From the NCBI RefSeq assembly GCF_000753795.1, contig NZ_JPEO01000005.1, forward strand, positions 169,343 to 233,342: a stretch of DNA of 64,000 nt, given 5' to 3'. Below the pieces are notes generated by a model. That model saw nothing but the letters and a program-made list of their open reading frames with translations. It did no database searches and had not been told where the DNA came from. The position numbers and the translations under genes were made by a program. The DNA comes from Shewanella mangrovi. GTDB lineage: Bacteria > Pseudomonadota > Gammaproteobacteria > Enterobacterales > Shewanellaceae. Each line of letters opens with the position of its first letter. Within the stretch, counting starts at the first letter, position 1. This document shows, one piece after another, positions 47,180-57,734 of this stretch.

Positions 47180-49294
47180 TTACCTGTTACGGGAGGTGCG
47201 TAATACTTCGGGCAATACCCGAATACGACGCATCACATTCGCCAGATGAACACGATCACGTACCGAAATCCGCAAATGGATGAGATAGACACGGCCATCG
47301 CGTTCTTCGGTACTAATATTCGAAATATTGGAGCCTTCTGCGGCGATAATATTGGTAATTTTCGCCAATACCCCTTGGTGATTCACAATCTCGATGCGCA
47401 GGTTGGCTTGGTACTCAGCGCCTTCAACCGTATCCCACTGTACCGGGATATATTTGTCTGGCTCGGTTTGATAACCGCGAATGTTAGCGCAGTTTTCCAT
47501 GTGCACCACCAGACCTTTACCTGGGCTGACATAAGCCACCACAGCATCGCCAGGAATTGGGCGGCAGCAGTTACCAAAGGTCACCAGCATGCCTTCGGCA
47601 CCGCGAATTGGCATCAGTTTGCTATCGTCAGCGCTGCGGTTAGGATCAATGTTCTCGCCTTTCAAGCGCTGCGCAATCAGCAAGCCCATGGCATTACCTA
47701 GGCCAATGTCGGCCAGCAGCGCATCAAAATTCTCGTGTTTGGTATCTTTGACGACCTTGCTGATCTGTTCAGTCGTAAAGGTTTCCAGCTTGGTGTCGCC
47801 CAGCGCATGGTTCAGCAGTCGTTTACCCAATGCGATAGCTTCATCCTGCTTGAGGAATTTGAGCACTTGGCGAATTTTTGAGCGCGCTTTGCCCGTCACC
47901 ACAAAGTTGAGCCAAGCTGCATTGGGTTTTGCGCCTTTAGCCGTAATGATCTCAACGGTTTGACCGGACATCAGCGGTTGACTCAACGGGTAAGCCTGAC
48001 GGTTTACGCGAGCGCCCACACAAGTATTACCGACATCGGTATGCACTTCATAGGCGAAGTCGACTGGCGTTGCGCCTACTGGCAATTCCAAAATGCGTCC
48101 GTCTGGCGTAAACACATAGATTTCGTCGGGGAACAGCTCAGTTTTGACGTTCTCAACGAACTCAAAAGAAGAAGACGCGCTTTGCTGCAATTCCAGCAAG
48201 CTCTGCATCCATTTACGGGCGCGCACTTGTGTAGTCGTGCTGGTAGTTGCAGAGGATGCATCACCGCTCTTATACATCCAGTGTGCCGCCACCCCTTTGT
48301 CTGCCATCTGATCCATATCTTCAGTACGGATTTGCACTTCGACGGGCACCCCACGCGGGCCAATCAATGACGTATGCAGCGATTGATAGCCGTTGGCTTT
48401 AGGAATGGCGATATAATCTTTAAAACGCAGCGGACGCGGCTTATACAGGCCGTGCATGATGCCGAGTACGCGGTAGCAAGTATCGATAGAGTCGACGATG
48501 ACGCGAAAGGCATAAATGTCCATCACGTCTTCAAATTTGACCTCTTTAGTGCGCATCTTGTTGTAGATGGAGTAGAGGTTTTTCTCGCGCCCTTTGACCT
48601 TGCAGGCCACTTTGGTTTCTTCGAGGCGGCCGCGTATCCCATTTTCGATACTTTGGATCACCTCTTTGCGATTACCGCTGGCGGTACGAACCACTTCTTT
48701 GATGACGCGATAGCGCATCGGGTAGTAGGCCTGAAAACCTAAGTCTTCCAGCTCCGTCTTGATATTGTGAATACCCAGGCGGTTGGCAATGGGGGCGTAG
48801 ATTTCTAACGTTTCGCGGGCGATACGACGACGTTTGTCCGGACGTAAAGCGCCAAGCGTACGCATGTTATGGGTACGGTCGGCCAGCTTGATGAGAATGA
48901 CACGAATATCCTGCGTCATCGCCAGCATCATCTTGCGGAAGTTTTCCGCTTGCGCTTCTTTCTTGTCGCGAAACTTAATCTTGTCGAGCTTGGAGACACC
49001 TTCCACCAACAAGGCGACCGACTCACCAAACAGATTGGCGAGGTCTTCTTGAGTCACATGGGTGTCTTCAATGGTGTCGTGCAGCAAGGCAGCCATCAGC
49101 GTCTCGTGGTCGAGACGCATGTCGGCAAGTATATGTGCTACAGCTACCGGATGGGTGATATAGGGTTCACCACTCGTGCGCATTTGCCCTTCGTGGGCAT
49201 CGCGCGCCACCTGATAGGCCTGCTTGAGTAAATCAACCTGTTCCGGCGCTAAATAGGCGGTAGCGGCTTCTCTCAGACCTTCAAACAGATACAA
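47180..49294 (-). CDS. spoT: Bifunctional (p)ppGpp synthetase/hydrolase SpoT
   Basis: Stringent-response enzyme of 704 residues. The HD hydrolase domain is intact ([19 protein letters not shown]). The synthetase domain has the bifunctional RxKD signature as RFKD, followed by [18 protein letters not shown] (about 385-445) and the C-terminal ACT domain ([15 protein letters not shown]) follow. The start is TTG (MYLFEGL), as in E. coli, with GGGAG about 9 bases before it. The operon is gmk-rpoZ-spoT-ridA. The trmH gene found after spoT in E. coli is missing here. Confidence 0.97.
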   Translation of the reverse strand: MYLFEGLREAATAYLAPEQVDLLKQAYQVARDAHEGQMRTSGEPYITHPVAVAHILADMRLDHETLMAALLHDTIEDTHVTQEDLANLFGESVALLVEGVSKLDKIKFRDKKEAQAENFRKMMLAMTQDIRVILIKLADRTHNMRTLGALRPDKRRRIARETLEIYAPIANRLGIHNIKTELEDLGFQAYYPMRYRVIKEVVRTASGNRKEVIQSIENGIRGRLEETKVACKVKGREKNLYSIYNKMRTKEVKFEDVMDIYAFRVIVDSIDTCYRVLGIMHGLYKPRPLRFKDYIAIPKANGYQSLHTSLIGPRGVPVEVQIRTEDMDQMADKGVAAHWMYKSGDASSATTSTTTQVRARKWMQSLLELQQSASSSFEFVENVKTELFPDEIYVFTPDGRILELPVGATPVDFAYEVHTDVGNTCVGARVNRQAYPLSQPLMSGQTVEIITAKGAKPNAAWLNFVVTGKARSKIRQVLKFLKQDEAIALGKRLLNHALGDTKLETFTTEQISKVVKDTKHENFDALLADIGLGNAMGLLIAQRLKGENIDPNRSADDSKLMPIRGAEGMLVTFGNCCRPIPGDAVVAYVSPGKGLVVHMENCANIRGYQTEPDKYIPVQWDTVEGAEYQANLRIEIVNHQGVLAKITNIIAAEGSNISNISTEERDGRVYLIHLRISVRDRVHLANVMRRIRVLPEVLRTSRNR

Positions 49295-49321
49295 GTGGTA
49301 CTACTCCCGATATCGTCGACC

Positions 49322-49609
49322 TTACAGAGAGGAAGAGTTGTGGCCTTCAGCGATCGCCGCAACCGCTGCGATTTCTGCAGCTTCACGTTCACGAACGCTT
49401 TGACGCTCATCGGCTTCCAGAGTCTGACTATTCACCAGACCTTGTTCAATTTCACGCAGTGCGATCACTGTTGGCTTGTCATTTTCTTCTTCAACAAGCG
49501 GGTCTTTGCCTTGAACAGCAATTTGACGTGCGCGACGTGCTGCAACCATGATCATGTCAAAACGGTTGCCGATCTGTTTTACGGCGTCTTCTACAGTTAC
49601 GCGAGCCAT
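49322..49609 (-). CDS. rpoZ: RNA polymerase omega subunit
   Basis: Omega subunit of 95 residues, full length, beginning [10 protein letters not shown]. The conserved block [18 protein letters not shown] is present, and the [13 protein letters not shown] segment follows. It binds beta-prime and takes part in ppGpp sensing. Located between gmk and spoT as in most gammaproteobacteria. Confidence 0.97.
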   Translation of the reverse strand: MARVTVEDAVKQIGNRFDMIMVAARRARQIAVQGKDPLVEEENDKPTVIALREIEQGLVNSQTLEADERQSVREREAAEIAAVAAIAEGHNSSSL

Positions 49610-49667
49610 GTGTTGGAACTCCAGTGTGTTCGGTGAAAAAATGACGCAAAAGTGTACACGATGACTG

Positions 49668-50291
49668 TCACTCTGCCAATAGACCCTTAAGCATATCACT
49701 GTGGGTGATTGTTTGACTAGCTTGAGTGAGTCGTTGGCTGCGGATAATTGCCCGCAGATCAGTCAGTGCTGTTTCAAAATCATCGTTAACGATGACAAAA
49801 TCATACTCAAAATAATGGGACATCTCAGATACCGCTTTGGCCATGCGCGAGGCGATTACCTCTTCGCTGTCTTGGCCGCGGCCGGTAAGACGACGTTGCA
49901 GCTCGTCACGAGACGGCGGCAGAATGAATACGCCAATCGCTTCTGGCATCTGTTGCTTAATCTGCTGTGCGCCTTGCCAGTCGATATCGAGGAAAACATC
50001 AATGCCTTGTGCCAGCGTCTGTTCAATCACGCGGCGTGAGGTTCCATAATAGTTGCCAAATACTTCAGCCCATTCATAAAAGGCTTGTTCAGCAATGAGC
50101 TGTTTAAATTCGTCCACTGAGACAAAATGATAATGTTGCCCATGGACTTCGCCCGGACGCGGTTGACGAGTGGTGTGAGACACCGACACCTGCATATCGG
50201 CAGGTTGGTCGGCCAGTAGCGCCGCAATCAGCGAAGATTTACCCGCGCCACTCGGGGCGGAGACGATAAACAGATTTCCACGGCTACTCAT
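49668..50291 (-). CDS. gmk: Guanylate kinase
   Basis: Phosphorylates GMP to GDP; 207 residues. The P-loop [16 protein letters not shown] is at about residues 10-25, the GMP-binding [20 protein letters not shown] near 38-57, and the [12 protein letters not shown] segment follows. The ATG at 50291 is the first gene of the gmk-rpoZ-spoT-ridA run, and a 159-base divergent promoter region separates it from the DUF805-like gene. Confidence 0.97.
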   Translation of the reverse strand: MSSRGNLFIVSAPSGAGKSSLIAALLADQPADMQVSVSHTTRQPRPGEVHGQHYHFVSVDEFKQLIAEQAFYEWAEVFGNYYGTSRRVIEQTLAQGIDVFLDIDWQGAQQIKQQMPEAIGVFILPPSRDELQRRLTGRGQDSEEVIASRMAKAVSEMSHYFEYDFVIVNDDFETALTDLRAIIRSQRLTQASQTITHSDMLKGLLAE

Positions 50292-50450
50292 AGTTACTCA
50301 GTCTGCATCAGCGGCCTAAAGGCCAGACGAAAAATAGGGGCGATATTATAGTGCGCTGCGCAATAGTGCGCCAGTACCGCTGACAATTGTGCGCAAATTC
50401 GATAGTCTTGCGCCAGTTTTACCGTATCGAAGCGCAACAGAGAGGAAATC

Positions 50451-51545
50451 GTGTTACTAAGATCACTTATCTGTCTGAAAGGTTATGATCAAGGACTGCG
50501 GCATTTGGCGATCAGTCTGGCGGTTTATCTGCTCATTTTGCTGTTATGGGGCATCACAAGCAGTGGTGGCTTTGCCGCTTTTGTGGCGCTGCTGGTTTTA
50601 CCGATATTATTGGCATCCGCTTGGCGGCGAGTGCGCGATGCTGGACGTCCGCCACTAATGGCCGCCGTAGCGCTACTGCCTTGGTTATTAATTTTGTCCG
50701 CCGTGCTCACTATGTCAACTGGGCCAGTATTGTATTGCGCTTTAATACTGGCGTTGGTGCTGCACTTGGGCTTTGCGTTTCTACCTAATGTGGCTGCCAA
50801 AGGCGCGCGAGTGCAACGCCATTATGTTCAGGGATATAGCGGCCCGGTAGATCTATCGGTGGCGAAAGCGATGCCGCGGGTAGAACCGACTATTGGTGCT
50901 GCCAGCGTCACGCATGATGAACCATTAAATATCAGTACAACCGGTGTCAGCGAGCCGCAACTTGACGCGCATATTGCAGTGACGTCGAACGATACTGGTT
51001 TTGCTGAATTGCAACAAAACGTGCGTGCGTTGCTGGCGTGGTTAGCACATTATCGCCAGTGGGTATTGGTCGCGGCGGTTCTGCTGGTTATTTTGATTGG
51101 CGTGAGTAGTTGGTGGGTGGCACGCGATGCAGAGCCTGAAGCCATGCCAGTGGCTTCGCAGCCTGTGGTGCAAGACACATCAGCCAGCCGTGAAATCGTG
51201 AAGATGCCGGATCATTTCAGCCTGATACTGGAAGGCGACAAGCTGATCATGCAATGGCTCGGCGATACCATGACGCCAGGTAATATGTGGGATTTGGCAT
51301 CGGCTAGCGGAGATAAACGCTGCGCCGTGATCGCGTTTAACGATGGTTCTGAGTATCGCCCGATGCAGGTCAATATCGTGGCCAACGGTGCGGTAGAAGC
51401 GGTGTTTAGTCCGCTGGATACGCAGGCGATAGTCAACGATGTGGCGATGCGCGGCAGCTTCAAACTCTGTGGCTATGATTTTGGCCTCAAAGGTAGTCAG
51501 GCCGCACTGCAAGCTAACGACAGTTTTAGTCGTTTATTGAAATAA
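50451..51545 (+). CDS. Membrane protein with DUF805-like N-terminus
   Basis: Protein of 364 residues not firmly recognised. The N-terminal part (about 1-120) has four hydrophobic helices and an RRVRDAGRPPL motif reminiscent of the DUF805 family. A linker, a further membrane helix (about 204-222) and a C-terminal soluble domain (about 235-364) follow; that domain contains two Cys (Cys about 286 and 344) that may form a disulfide if periplasmic. The start is GTG with an AGAGGA site. It is followed 33 bases later by the kinase-like gene, so they may form an operon. Confidence 0.6.
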   Translation: MLLRSLICLKGYDQGLRHLAISLAVYLLILLLWGITSSGGFAAFVALLVLPILLASAWRRVRDAGRPPLMAAVALLPWLLILSAVLTMSTGPVLYCALILALVLHLGFAFLPNVAAKGARVQRHYVQGYSGPVDLSVAKAMPRVEPTIGAASVTHDEPLNISTTGVSEPQLDAHIAVTSNDTGFAELQQNVRALLAWLAHYRQWVLVAAVLLVILIGVSSWWVARDAEPEAMPVASQPVVQDTSASREIVKMPDHFSLILEGDKLIMQWLGDTMTPGNMWDLASASGDKRCAVIAFNDGSEYRPMQVNIVANGAVEAVFSPLDTQAIVNDVAMRGSFKLCGYDFGLKGSQAALQANDSFSRLLK

Positions 51546-51578
51546 CGACTCGTTGAAACAACTAAGGTAACCCCAATC

Positions 51579-52673
51579 ATGTCGCTTGACGCTCAGCAAA
51601 TACGGCAGCGGATATTGCCTCATTATGTGCCTACAATGCAGTGCGAAAGTGCGTCGTTAACGCCGTTGGGGAATGGTCACATTAACCATACTTGGTTGCT
51701 ACGCACAGATACAAGCGCATTGGTATTGCAACGCATCAACACCCAAGTGTTCCCAAAACCTTGGGCAGTGGTCGAAAATGCCGACTTGATTGCCCAGCAT
51801 CTGCAGCAGCAACAGCAGGCCGGACGTTATGCTTTGCAGCTCACAGTGCCTGTTGCAACGCTCAGCGGTCAGCTCGCGATAGAGGATACTGAGCTTGGCT
51901 TTTGGCGAGCGATTTCGCTGGTGGATAACAGCCACAGCATTGAACAAATGCACAATACCGCGCAAGCACACCAAACTGCGGCGGCGTTTGGCGCCTTTGC
52001 AGCCGCGTTAGCGGACTTTGACGCGTCACAGCTACAAGCAACCATCAGTGATTTTCGCAACTTAGACGTCAGAATGCGTTTGCTCGAGCAGCAAGTGAAC
52101 GCCGATCGTCATGGTCGTGTTGCTGAATGTCGGCCGTGGCTGGCGTTCGTTGCGTCTCAGCGTATTTTGCTGACAGAAGTCGCTGACATGGAAGCGCAGT
52201 TACCGCTGCGCATCTGTCACAACGACACTAAGATTAATAACCTGTTATTTGACGCTGGCAATAACCCCTGTGCTGTGGTCGATTTAGATACCTGTATGGC
52301 GGGTTATTGGATGTATGACTTTGGCGATATGGTGCGCAGTTGTTGTGCCTCGGTAGCGGAAGATTCAACTGAGTTGCAGAATATTAATCTGTTGCCGGAT
52401 TACTTTACCGCCATCAGTCAAGGCTGGTTGCAAGCCTTAGGCCCACTGATGACACCGGTAGAGCACGATAGCTTATGGCTAGGTGTCAAAGTGGTGACGT
52501 TAATGTTGGCGATACGTTTTTTGACTGATCATTTAGATGGCGATCGCTATTTTCGCATTACCCACTCAGGCCATAATCTGCAGCGCGCTATCAATCAATT
52601 TACGCTTTATCAGCGTCTGCTTGAACAACAGCATCAGCTACAACCCATACTCATGGCGACATCATCTAAATAA
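51579..52673 (+). CDS. APH-fold sugar kinase-like protein (NahK-like)
   Basis: Phosphotransferase of the aminoglycoside/choline kinase fold, 364 residues. The N-terminal lobe has TPLGNGHINHTWLL. The catalytic loop is ICHNDTKINNLLFD and the metal site is VVDLDTCMAGYWMYDFGDMVR, close to the N-acetylhexosamine 1-kinase type. The substrate is therefore probably a hexosamine or another small sugar, but not certain. It lies between a membrane protein gene and a sodium:alanine symporter gene on the plus strand. Confidence 0.75.
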   Translation: MSLDAQQIRQRILPHYVPTMQCESASLTPLGNGHINHTWLLRTDTSALVLQRINTQVFPKPWAVVENADLIAQHLQQQQQAGRYALQLTVPVATLSGQLAIEDTELGFWRAISLVDNSHSIEQMHNTAQAHQTAAAFGAFAAALADFDASQLQATISDFRNLDVRMRLLEQQVNADRHGRVAECRPWLAFVASQRILLTEVADMEAQLPLRICHNDTKINNLLFDAGNNPCAVVDLDTCMAGYWMYDFGDMVRSCCASVAEDSTELQNINLLPDYFTAISQGWLQALGPLMTPVEHDSLWLGVKVVTLMLAIRFLTDHLDGDRYFRITHSGHNLQRAINQFTLYQRLLEQQHQLQPILMATSSK

Positions 52674-52780
52674 CTTTTTATGCAGTAATGGCGATTAAAA
52701 AGTCGCTTAAACGCTGAAAAGATTGAATAACTCTGTACGCTTGGTAGTCTAAGAGCAGATTTTACACGGAGTTAACAATT

Positions 52781-54151
52781 ATGACGTTTGCTGAAGCGAC
52801 CTCCGCGTTCGCCTCTTATGCCTGGGGCCCACATATGCTGTTTTTGCTTGTGGGCGGTGGTCTATTCTTCCTTCTTTATTCTGGCTTTGCGCCGTTTCGT
52901 TATCTAAAACACGCAATAAATATTCTGCGAGGCAAATATGATGAGCCAAATGCAGAAGGGCAAATCAGTCATTTAGGCGCGCTCTCTAGTGCAATGGCGG
53001 GGACTGTCGGTATGGGCAATATCGGCGGTGTGGCATTAGCAATGGTGGCGGGTGGCCCCGGGGCTATTTTCTGGATGTGGGTTAGTGCCATTGTGGGAAT
53101 GGCGACCAAATTCTTTACCTGTACCTTAGCGATTATGTATCGCGGTCATGATGATCAAGGCGTGGTCCGTGGCGGCCCTATGTACATCATTACTGAAGGA
53201 TTAGGGCCAAAATGGAAACCGTTGGCTGTGTTCTTTGCCGTGGTCGGCATGATGGGGAACTTCCCACTGTTTAACACCAATCAGCTAGTGACGATTGTCA
53301 AAGAGTGGGTGATTCTCGGCCCTGATAATTTGGGAACAGGCGCGGCAAGCGATCATTTTTGGTTACAGCTGGGGCTGGGCGCCATCATTATGCTGGTGGT
53401 AGGTAGCGTGGTGCTAGGGGGGATTACTCGAATTGCCGCAGTGGCCACTAGAGCGGTGCCTACCATGATTTTGATCTACGTTGGCTGCGCGGTTTACGTT
53501 ATTGGTTCTCACCTTGAGCAGGTGCCCGGTTATCTGGCACAAATCGTGACAGAGGCTTTTTCGATGAAATCCGTTGCTGGCGGCATTCTTGGCACATTGT
53601 TGATCGGGGTTAAACGGGCAGCATTCTCAAACGAGGCGGGGATCGGCACTGAGGTGATGGCACATGGTAGTGCCAAGACGGCGCAACCAGTAAAAGAGGG
53701 CTTAGTTGCTATGTTAGGCCCGGCAATTGATACGCTGATTGTGTGTACCGCTACGGCGCTGATTATTCTGATTTCTGGCGTGTGGCAGCAAGGGGGCGTC
53801 GACGGTATCAGCCTTTCTAGCCGTGCATTTGATCAAACTATGCCGGGCGTCGGGCCTTATCTACTGTTGTTGTGCGTAGTATTTTTCGCCATCACGACGA
53901 TTATCACCCAGGCATTTTATGGCAGTCAGTGTTTTCGCTTTCTCTGCGGTAGCCGCTATGTGCCAATGTACCAAACCTTCTTTTTACTGACGATTCTGTT
54001 TGCAGCAACCACCAGTTTGAGTAATGTGGTTAACTTAATCGATGGCGCTTATGCTTTGATGGCGATTCCTACCATGATTTCTGCGGTGTTGTTGGCACCC
54101 AAAGTCAAAGCGGCTGCTAAGCAATACTTTGCTGAGCTTAAACAGCAATAA
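52781..54151 (+). CDS. Sodium:alanine/glycine symporter (AGCS family)
   Basis: Amino acid:Na+ symporter of 456 residues with about ten membrane helices. Family motifs: GTVGMGNIGGVALAMVAGGPG (about residues 75-95), TCTLAIMYRG, and GVKRAAFSNEAGIGTEVMAHG. Likely imports D/L-alanine or glycine. Ribosome site GGAG before ATG 52781. Followed 24 bases later by the YjjG-type gene. Confidence 0.92.
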   Translation: MTFAEATSAFASYAWGPHMLFLLVGGGLFFLLYSGFAPFRYLKHAINILRGKYDEPNAEGQISHLGALSSAMAGTVGMGNIGGVALAMVAGGPGAIFWMWVSAIVGMATKFFTCTLAIMYRGHDDQGVVRGGPMYIITEGLGPKWKPLAVFFAVVGMMGNFPLFNTNQLVTIVKEWVILGPDNLGTGAASDHFWLQLGLGAIIMLVVGSVVLGGITRIAAVATRAVPTMILIYVGCAVYVIGSHLEQVPGYLAQIVTEAFSMKSVAGGILGTLLIGVKRAAFSNEAGIGTEVMAHGSAKTAQPVKEGLVAMLGPAIDTLIVCTATALIILISGVWQQGGVDGISLSSRAFDQTMPGVGPYLLLLCVVFFAITTIITQAFYGSQCFRFLCGSRYVPMYQTFFLLTILFAATTSLSNVVNLIDGAYALMAIPTMISAVLLAPKVKAAAKQYFAELKQQ

Positions 54152-54175
54152 GCCTATAAATGAAGGGGAAGGAGC

Positions 54176-54886
54176 GTGGACGGACACTACAGCCAGTTTG
54201 ATTGGATTGTCTTTGACGCCGATGAAACCCTGTTTCAGTTTGATGCGCAGCGGGGGTTGCAACTGACTTTTGCTCATTACGGCTTTGATTTTTCCGACGC
54301 TGAATTTGAGCGTTATAAAGCGGTGAATGTTGCCTTGTGGCAGGCGTACGAACGCGGCGAAGTGGTCGCAGCTGAGGTGCAGGTGCAGCGCTTTGAATAT
54401 TGGGGCCGACTTCTCAATCAACCACCGGTAATCCTCAACCAACATTATCTCAACACCATGGGCGATATTTGCGAAATGTTGCCCGGTGTCGCCTCCTTAT
54501 TACAACGGTTAGCGGGCAAAGTACGCCTTGGCATCATCACTAATGGTTTTGCATCATTGCAGCCAGTACGGTTAGCGCGAACGGGAATTGCTGACATCAT
54601 TGAGATGCTAGTGGTCTCTGAGCTCGTGGGGGCGGCTAAACCGGATGTGGCGATATTTGAACATGCGTTACAACAAATGGGAGATGTATTGCCAGCAAGA
54701 GTGTTGATGGTGGGAGATAATCCATTTACCGATATTAAAGGCGGTAATAATGCGGGGATGAAAACCTGCTGGTTAAACGTGACGGGCCGTGCAGTACCTG
54801 AAGGTGTCGTACCCACTTGGCAGGTGCCGACGATGTTTCATTTAGAGCAGTTACTGTTTGCCCCAACTGATGTTCTCAGTCGTTAA
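54176..54886 (+). CDS. yjjG: HAD pyrimidine nucleotidase, YjjG type
   Basis: HAD-superfamily phosphatase of 236 residues. Motif I is VFDADETLFQFD (nucleophile and acid/base Asp), motif II is ITNGF, motif III is the Lys of GAAKPDVAIFE, and motif IV is MVGDNPFTDIKGGNNAGM. It resembles the E. coli UMP/dUMP/dTMP phosphatase YjjG, including the cap domain. The start is GTG with a strong site (AAGGAG). A terminator follows. Confidence 0.88.
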   Translation: MDGHYSQFDWIVFDADETLFQFDAQRGLQLTFAHYGFDFSDAEFERYKAVNVALWQAYERGEVVAAEVQVQRFEYWGRLLNQPPVILNQHYLNTMGDICEMLPGVASLLQRLAGKVRLGIITNGFASLQPVRLARTGIADIIEMLVVSELVGAAKPDVAIFEHALQQMGDVLPARVLMVGDNPFTDIKGGNNAGMKTCWLNVTGRAVPEGVVPTWQVPTMFHLEQLLFAPTDVLSR

Positions 54887-54898
54887 CATGACCAACAA

Positions 54899-54921
54899 AA
54901 AGCCCCATCGCGTGGGGCTTT
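54899..54921. terminator. Bidirectional terminator between yjjG and ccmE
   Basis: Stem AAGCCCCA / TGGGGCTT around a 5-base loop between converging genes. It has A residues before it on the plus strand and only a short T run after it, so it works best for the minus-strand ccm transcript. Confidence 0.8.
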
Positions 54922-54954
54922 AAGATTCAGCATGTGGCGATAGACTCGTCTTAC

Positions 54955-55440
54955 TTAGCCGCCCGCTTTTTGCTCTTCAGTGTACTGCATTTTCTGGTGA
55001 TCTTGACCCATCGCAGCAGCGACTTCAGGTGGCATGTAGTTTTCATCATGCTTAGCGAGTACTTCAGTGGCTTCCAGTTGACCAGGACCAACCAATACGC
55101 CTTGCGCTACAACACCTTGACCTTCACGGAATAGATCTGGCAGCAGATCATCATAAGTCACAGTCACTTGGCCGCCTGCGGCATCATGCACTGCAAAGCT
55201 GATATGCAGACTCTTTGGATCACGTACTAACGACCCTTCCGTCACCATACCGCCAATACGGATGCGATCACCCACTTTAGGTTTAACACCAGTGTCGACT
55301 TTACCGTTAACAATCTCTGACGGTGTATAGAACAGGTTGAGGTTAGAATTCAGTGCATACAGCAGCAAAGAGGCAACCACTGCAACACCCACTACCAATG
55401 TGCTAGCTAGCACTAATCTCTTTTTGCGTCTTGCGTTCAT
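54955..55440 (-). CDS. ccmE: Heme chaperone CcmE
   Basis: Periplasmic heme chaperone of 161 residues, anchored by a helix at about 9-29. The heme-binding His and its partner Tyr are in KHDENYMP (His about residue 131). It receives heme from CcmABCD and hands it to CcmF. Last gene of the ccmABCDE operon; its ATG overlaps the ccmD stop by 4 bases. Confidence 0.96.
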   Translation of the reverse strand: MNARRKKRLVLASTLVVGVAVVASLLLYALNSNLNLFYTPSEIVNGKVDTGVKPKVGDRIRIGGMVTEGSLVRDPKSLHISFAVHDAAGGQVTVTYDDLLPDLFREGQGVVAQGVLVGPGQLEATEVLAKHDENYMPPEVAAAMGQDHQKMQYTEEQKAGG

Positions 55441-55646
55441 TCTTTCGCGCTCCGATGTTGTGCCAAACGTTGCTCGCGCTTGGCTTTAGCCGCAATTTCT
55501 TTCAAGACCCGCCCTTTGCGAGTCAGGGTAAAACCGATCAATATTGCCAGTGACACGTAGGCGACGCCGTAAGATAACCATACGTAGAAGCCATAGCCAC
55601 CCATGTTCAAAAAGTCTGATACGGACTGGAATTGTGCTTGCATCAT
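55437..55646 (-). CDS. ccmD: Heme exporter small subunit CcmD
   Basis: Small membrane protein of 69 residues: the helix is about 17-39, followed by a basic cytoplasmic tail. [16 protein letters not shown] is the usual CcmD start region. It keeps CcmE attached to CcmC and helps release holo-CcmE. ATGA overlaps with ccmC and ccmE. Confidence 0.93.
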   Translation of the reverse strand: MMQAQFQSVSDFLNMGGYGFYVWLSYGVAYVSLAILIGFTLTRKGRVLKEIAAKAKREQRLAQHRSAKE

Positions 55647-56386
55647 TTAGCTCCTTCGGCCAGTGCCAGTTCTCTTACCCAAGGGCGCATGCCATTACGG
55701 GCCAAGATTTCAGAACGGAAACGGATCAAACTCAAGGCGCCAATCATCACGCCAAAACCAAGAATGTTAATCACCAATGGCACCAACATATCCGGCGGCA
55801 TGGCGGTTTTACCCGTCATCTTGATTGAACCCTGATGCAGGGAGTTCCACCAATCAACCGAATATTTGATAATTGGAATATTAATTACACCTACTATAGA
55901 TAAAATACCAGCAGCACGTGCAGCTAACACCTTATCTTCGAACGAAGCGTAGAGCGAGATCACACCTAGATAGAGAAATAGCAGTACCAACTCAGAGGTC
56001 AATCGCGCGTCCCACACCCACCAAGTGCCCCACATTGGCTTACCCCAGGTAGAACCGGTCACCAGTGCGATAAAGGTAATCACTGCGCCGATCGGCGCTA
56101 TCGATGCCGCCATCCAGTCAGCTAATTTGATTTGCCATACCAGCCCAATAAACGCCGCAATGGCCATACCAATATAGGCAGACATTGACATAGAGGCAGC
56201 GGGTACATGCACAAAGATGATGCGGTAACTATCACCTTGCTGGTAATCCGTCGGTGAAAATACCATGCCCCAAGTGGTGCCAGTTAACAGCATTAGGATG
56301 GCGAGAATAGATAGCCACGGAATAAATTTTCCAGCTAACCGATAAGCCCGTTGCGGCTCAGCATAAGGATGCAACCATTTCCACAT
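55643..56386 (-). CDS. ccmC: Heme lyase/exporter subunit CcmC
   Basis: Six-helix protein of 247 residues that attaches heme to CcmE. The tryptophan-rich WWD signature is WGKPMWGTWWVWDARLTSEL, and the flanking heme-ligand His lie in HVPAASMS and HQGSIKM. Gap of one base after ccmB. Confidence 0.96.
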   Translation of the reverse strand: MWKWLHPYAEPQRAYRLAGKFIPWLSILAILMLLTGTTWGMVFSPTDYQQGDSYRIIFVHVPAASMSMSAYIGMAIAAFIGLVWQIKLADWMAASIAPIGAVITFIALVTGSTWGKPMWGTWWVWDARLTSELVLLFLYLGVISLYASFEDKVLAARAAGILSIVGVINIPIIKYSVDWWNSLHQGSIKMTGKTAMPPDMLVPLVINILGFGVMIGALSLIRFRSEILARNGMRPWVRELALAEGAK

Positions 56387-56387
56387 A

Positions 56388-57074
56388 TTAGTTAGTACTC
56401 ACACGTAAAGAGGCACCAATCGCGAACGGTGCCAAAACCAAAGAACCGACCAGCAGCGCAGCAATAATTGCCAGCTGACCATCATAAGGTTGACTCGATG
56501 CAGCAAACTCAATTGCCCCGGTAGCAAAAATCAGTACCGGAATATACAGCGGTAGGATCAGCAAACTCAGCAATACCCCACCTTTTCTTAATCCCACCGT
56601 CAACGCCACGCCGATGGCACCCAACAGACTTAGAATGGGGGTGCCCAACAGCAAGGTTTCAATCAACGCCGGATAAGCGCTCTCTTCCATATGCAGCAAC
56701 ACGGCTAGCAATGGCGCGATGATGATCAGCGGTAAACCAGTTAATAACCAGTGGGCCAATACCTTCGCTAAAACCAGTAACTGCAGCGGCTGCGGACTAA
56801 GCAGCATCTGCTCTAAGCTGCCATCGTTAAAGTCCGCCTTAAATAAGCGCTCCAGCGATAACATAGACGCCAACAAGGCGGCAACCCAGATAACCCCAGG
56901 CGCGATACGGCTGAGAATTTTTGCTTCTGAGCCAATACCTAACGGAAACAAGGTCACCACAATGATAAAAAACAGCAGTGGGTTAAAAATATCGCCGCGA
57001 TGACGCACCGCAATTTTCAAATCCCGCATGAGCAGGGTGAAGAATGCTTGTGTAAAACTGATGCCTCTTTTCAT
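56388..57074 (-). CDS. ccmB: Heme exporter permease CcmB
   Basis: ABC permease of 228 residues with six membrane helices. Characteristic segments: RDLKIAVRHRGDIFNPLLFF, PGVIWVAALLASMLSLERLF and DGSLEQMLLSP. Works with CcmA ATPase and CcmC. Confidence 0.95.
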   Translation of the reverse strand: MKRGISFTQAFFTLLMRDLKIAVRHRGDIFNPLLFFIIVVTLFPLGIGSEAKILSRIAPGVIWVAALLASMLSLERLFKADFNDGSLEQMLLSPQPLQLLVLAKVLAHWLLTGLPLIIIAPLLAVLLHMEESAYPALIETLLLGTPILSLLGAIGVALTVGLRKGGVLLSLLILPLYIPVLIFATGAIEFAASSQPYDGQLAIIAALLVGSLVLAPFAIGASLRVSTN

Positions 57075-57086
57075 TCGTTCCCTGCT

Positions 57087-57734
57087 CTATACAAACCGAT
57101 ATTCCAAGCGGATTTTACGTAACCGCTCTTCCGAAATAATGCCCATATCTTGGTGCGTGGTGACGATGACACAGCCACCATTATCGGCATGTTGTAAAAA
57201 TAACTGTTCCAGTTCAGCCACGCCGCGTTTATCAATCGCGGTAAAGGGCTCGTCGAGGATCCAGATGCGGCTATTGGTGTGCCACAAACGCGCCAATGCA
57301 GTACGACGATGCTGACCAGCAGATAGGTGGCCTGCAAGCGCATCCTCAAAACCCGTCAGATTGACGTTGCTGAGAATATCGCGCGCATCAAATTGGTCAT
57401 AGCCGCTAACGCGTAGATTAAAATAGAGGTTTTCCTCGGCGGTAAGTTCACTTTTTACACCAGCTAAGTGACCGAGATACAACAGATCTTCATTGTATTC
57501 ATCGCGACATCGAGTTATCGATTCGTCTAGATACATCACTTCACCAGCGTACGGACGGGAAAGTCCGGCAAGAATACGCAATAGGCTGGTTTTACCGGCA
57601 CCGTTCGGTCCTTCGATTTGTACTATATCACCGCTGTTGATGGTAAAACTCAGCTCGTCAAACAAGATCCGCTCTTCGCGAATACAAGTGAGGCTATTGG
57701 CCGACAGCAATGCTTTGGAGTCTTGTTTTGTCAC
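57087..57734 (-). CDS. ccmA: Heme exporter ATP-binding subunit CcmA
   Basis: ABC ATPase of 215 residues that powers release of heme-bound CcmE. Walker A is [11 protein letters not shown], the signature is [14 protein letters not shown], Walker B is [11 protein letters not shown], and a His-loop TTHQD is present. The start is GTG at 57734 with AGGG a few bases before it. First gene of ccmABCDE. Confidence 0.95.
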   Translation of the reverse strand: MTKQDSKALLSANSLTCIREERILFDELSFTINSGDIVQIEGPNGAGKTSLLRILAGLSRPYAGEVMYLDESITRCRDEYNEDLLYLGHLAGVKSELTAEENLYFNLRVSGYDQFDARDILSNVNLTGFEDALAGHLSAGQHRRTALARLWHTNSRIWILDEPFTAIDKRGVAELEQLFLQHADNGGCVIVTTHQDMGIISEERLRKIRLEYRFV

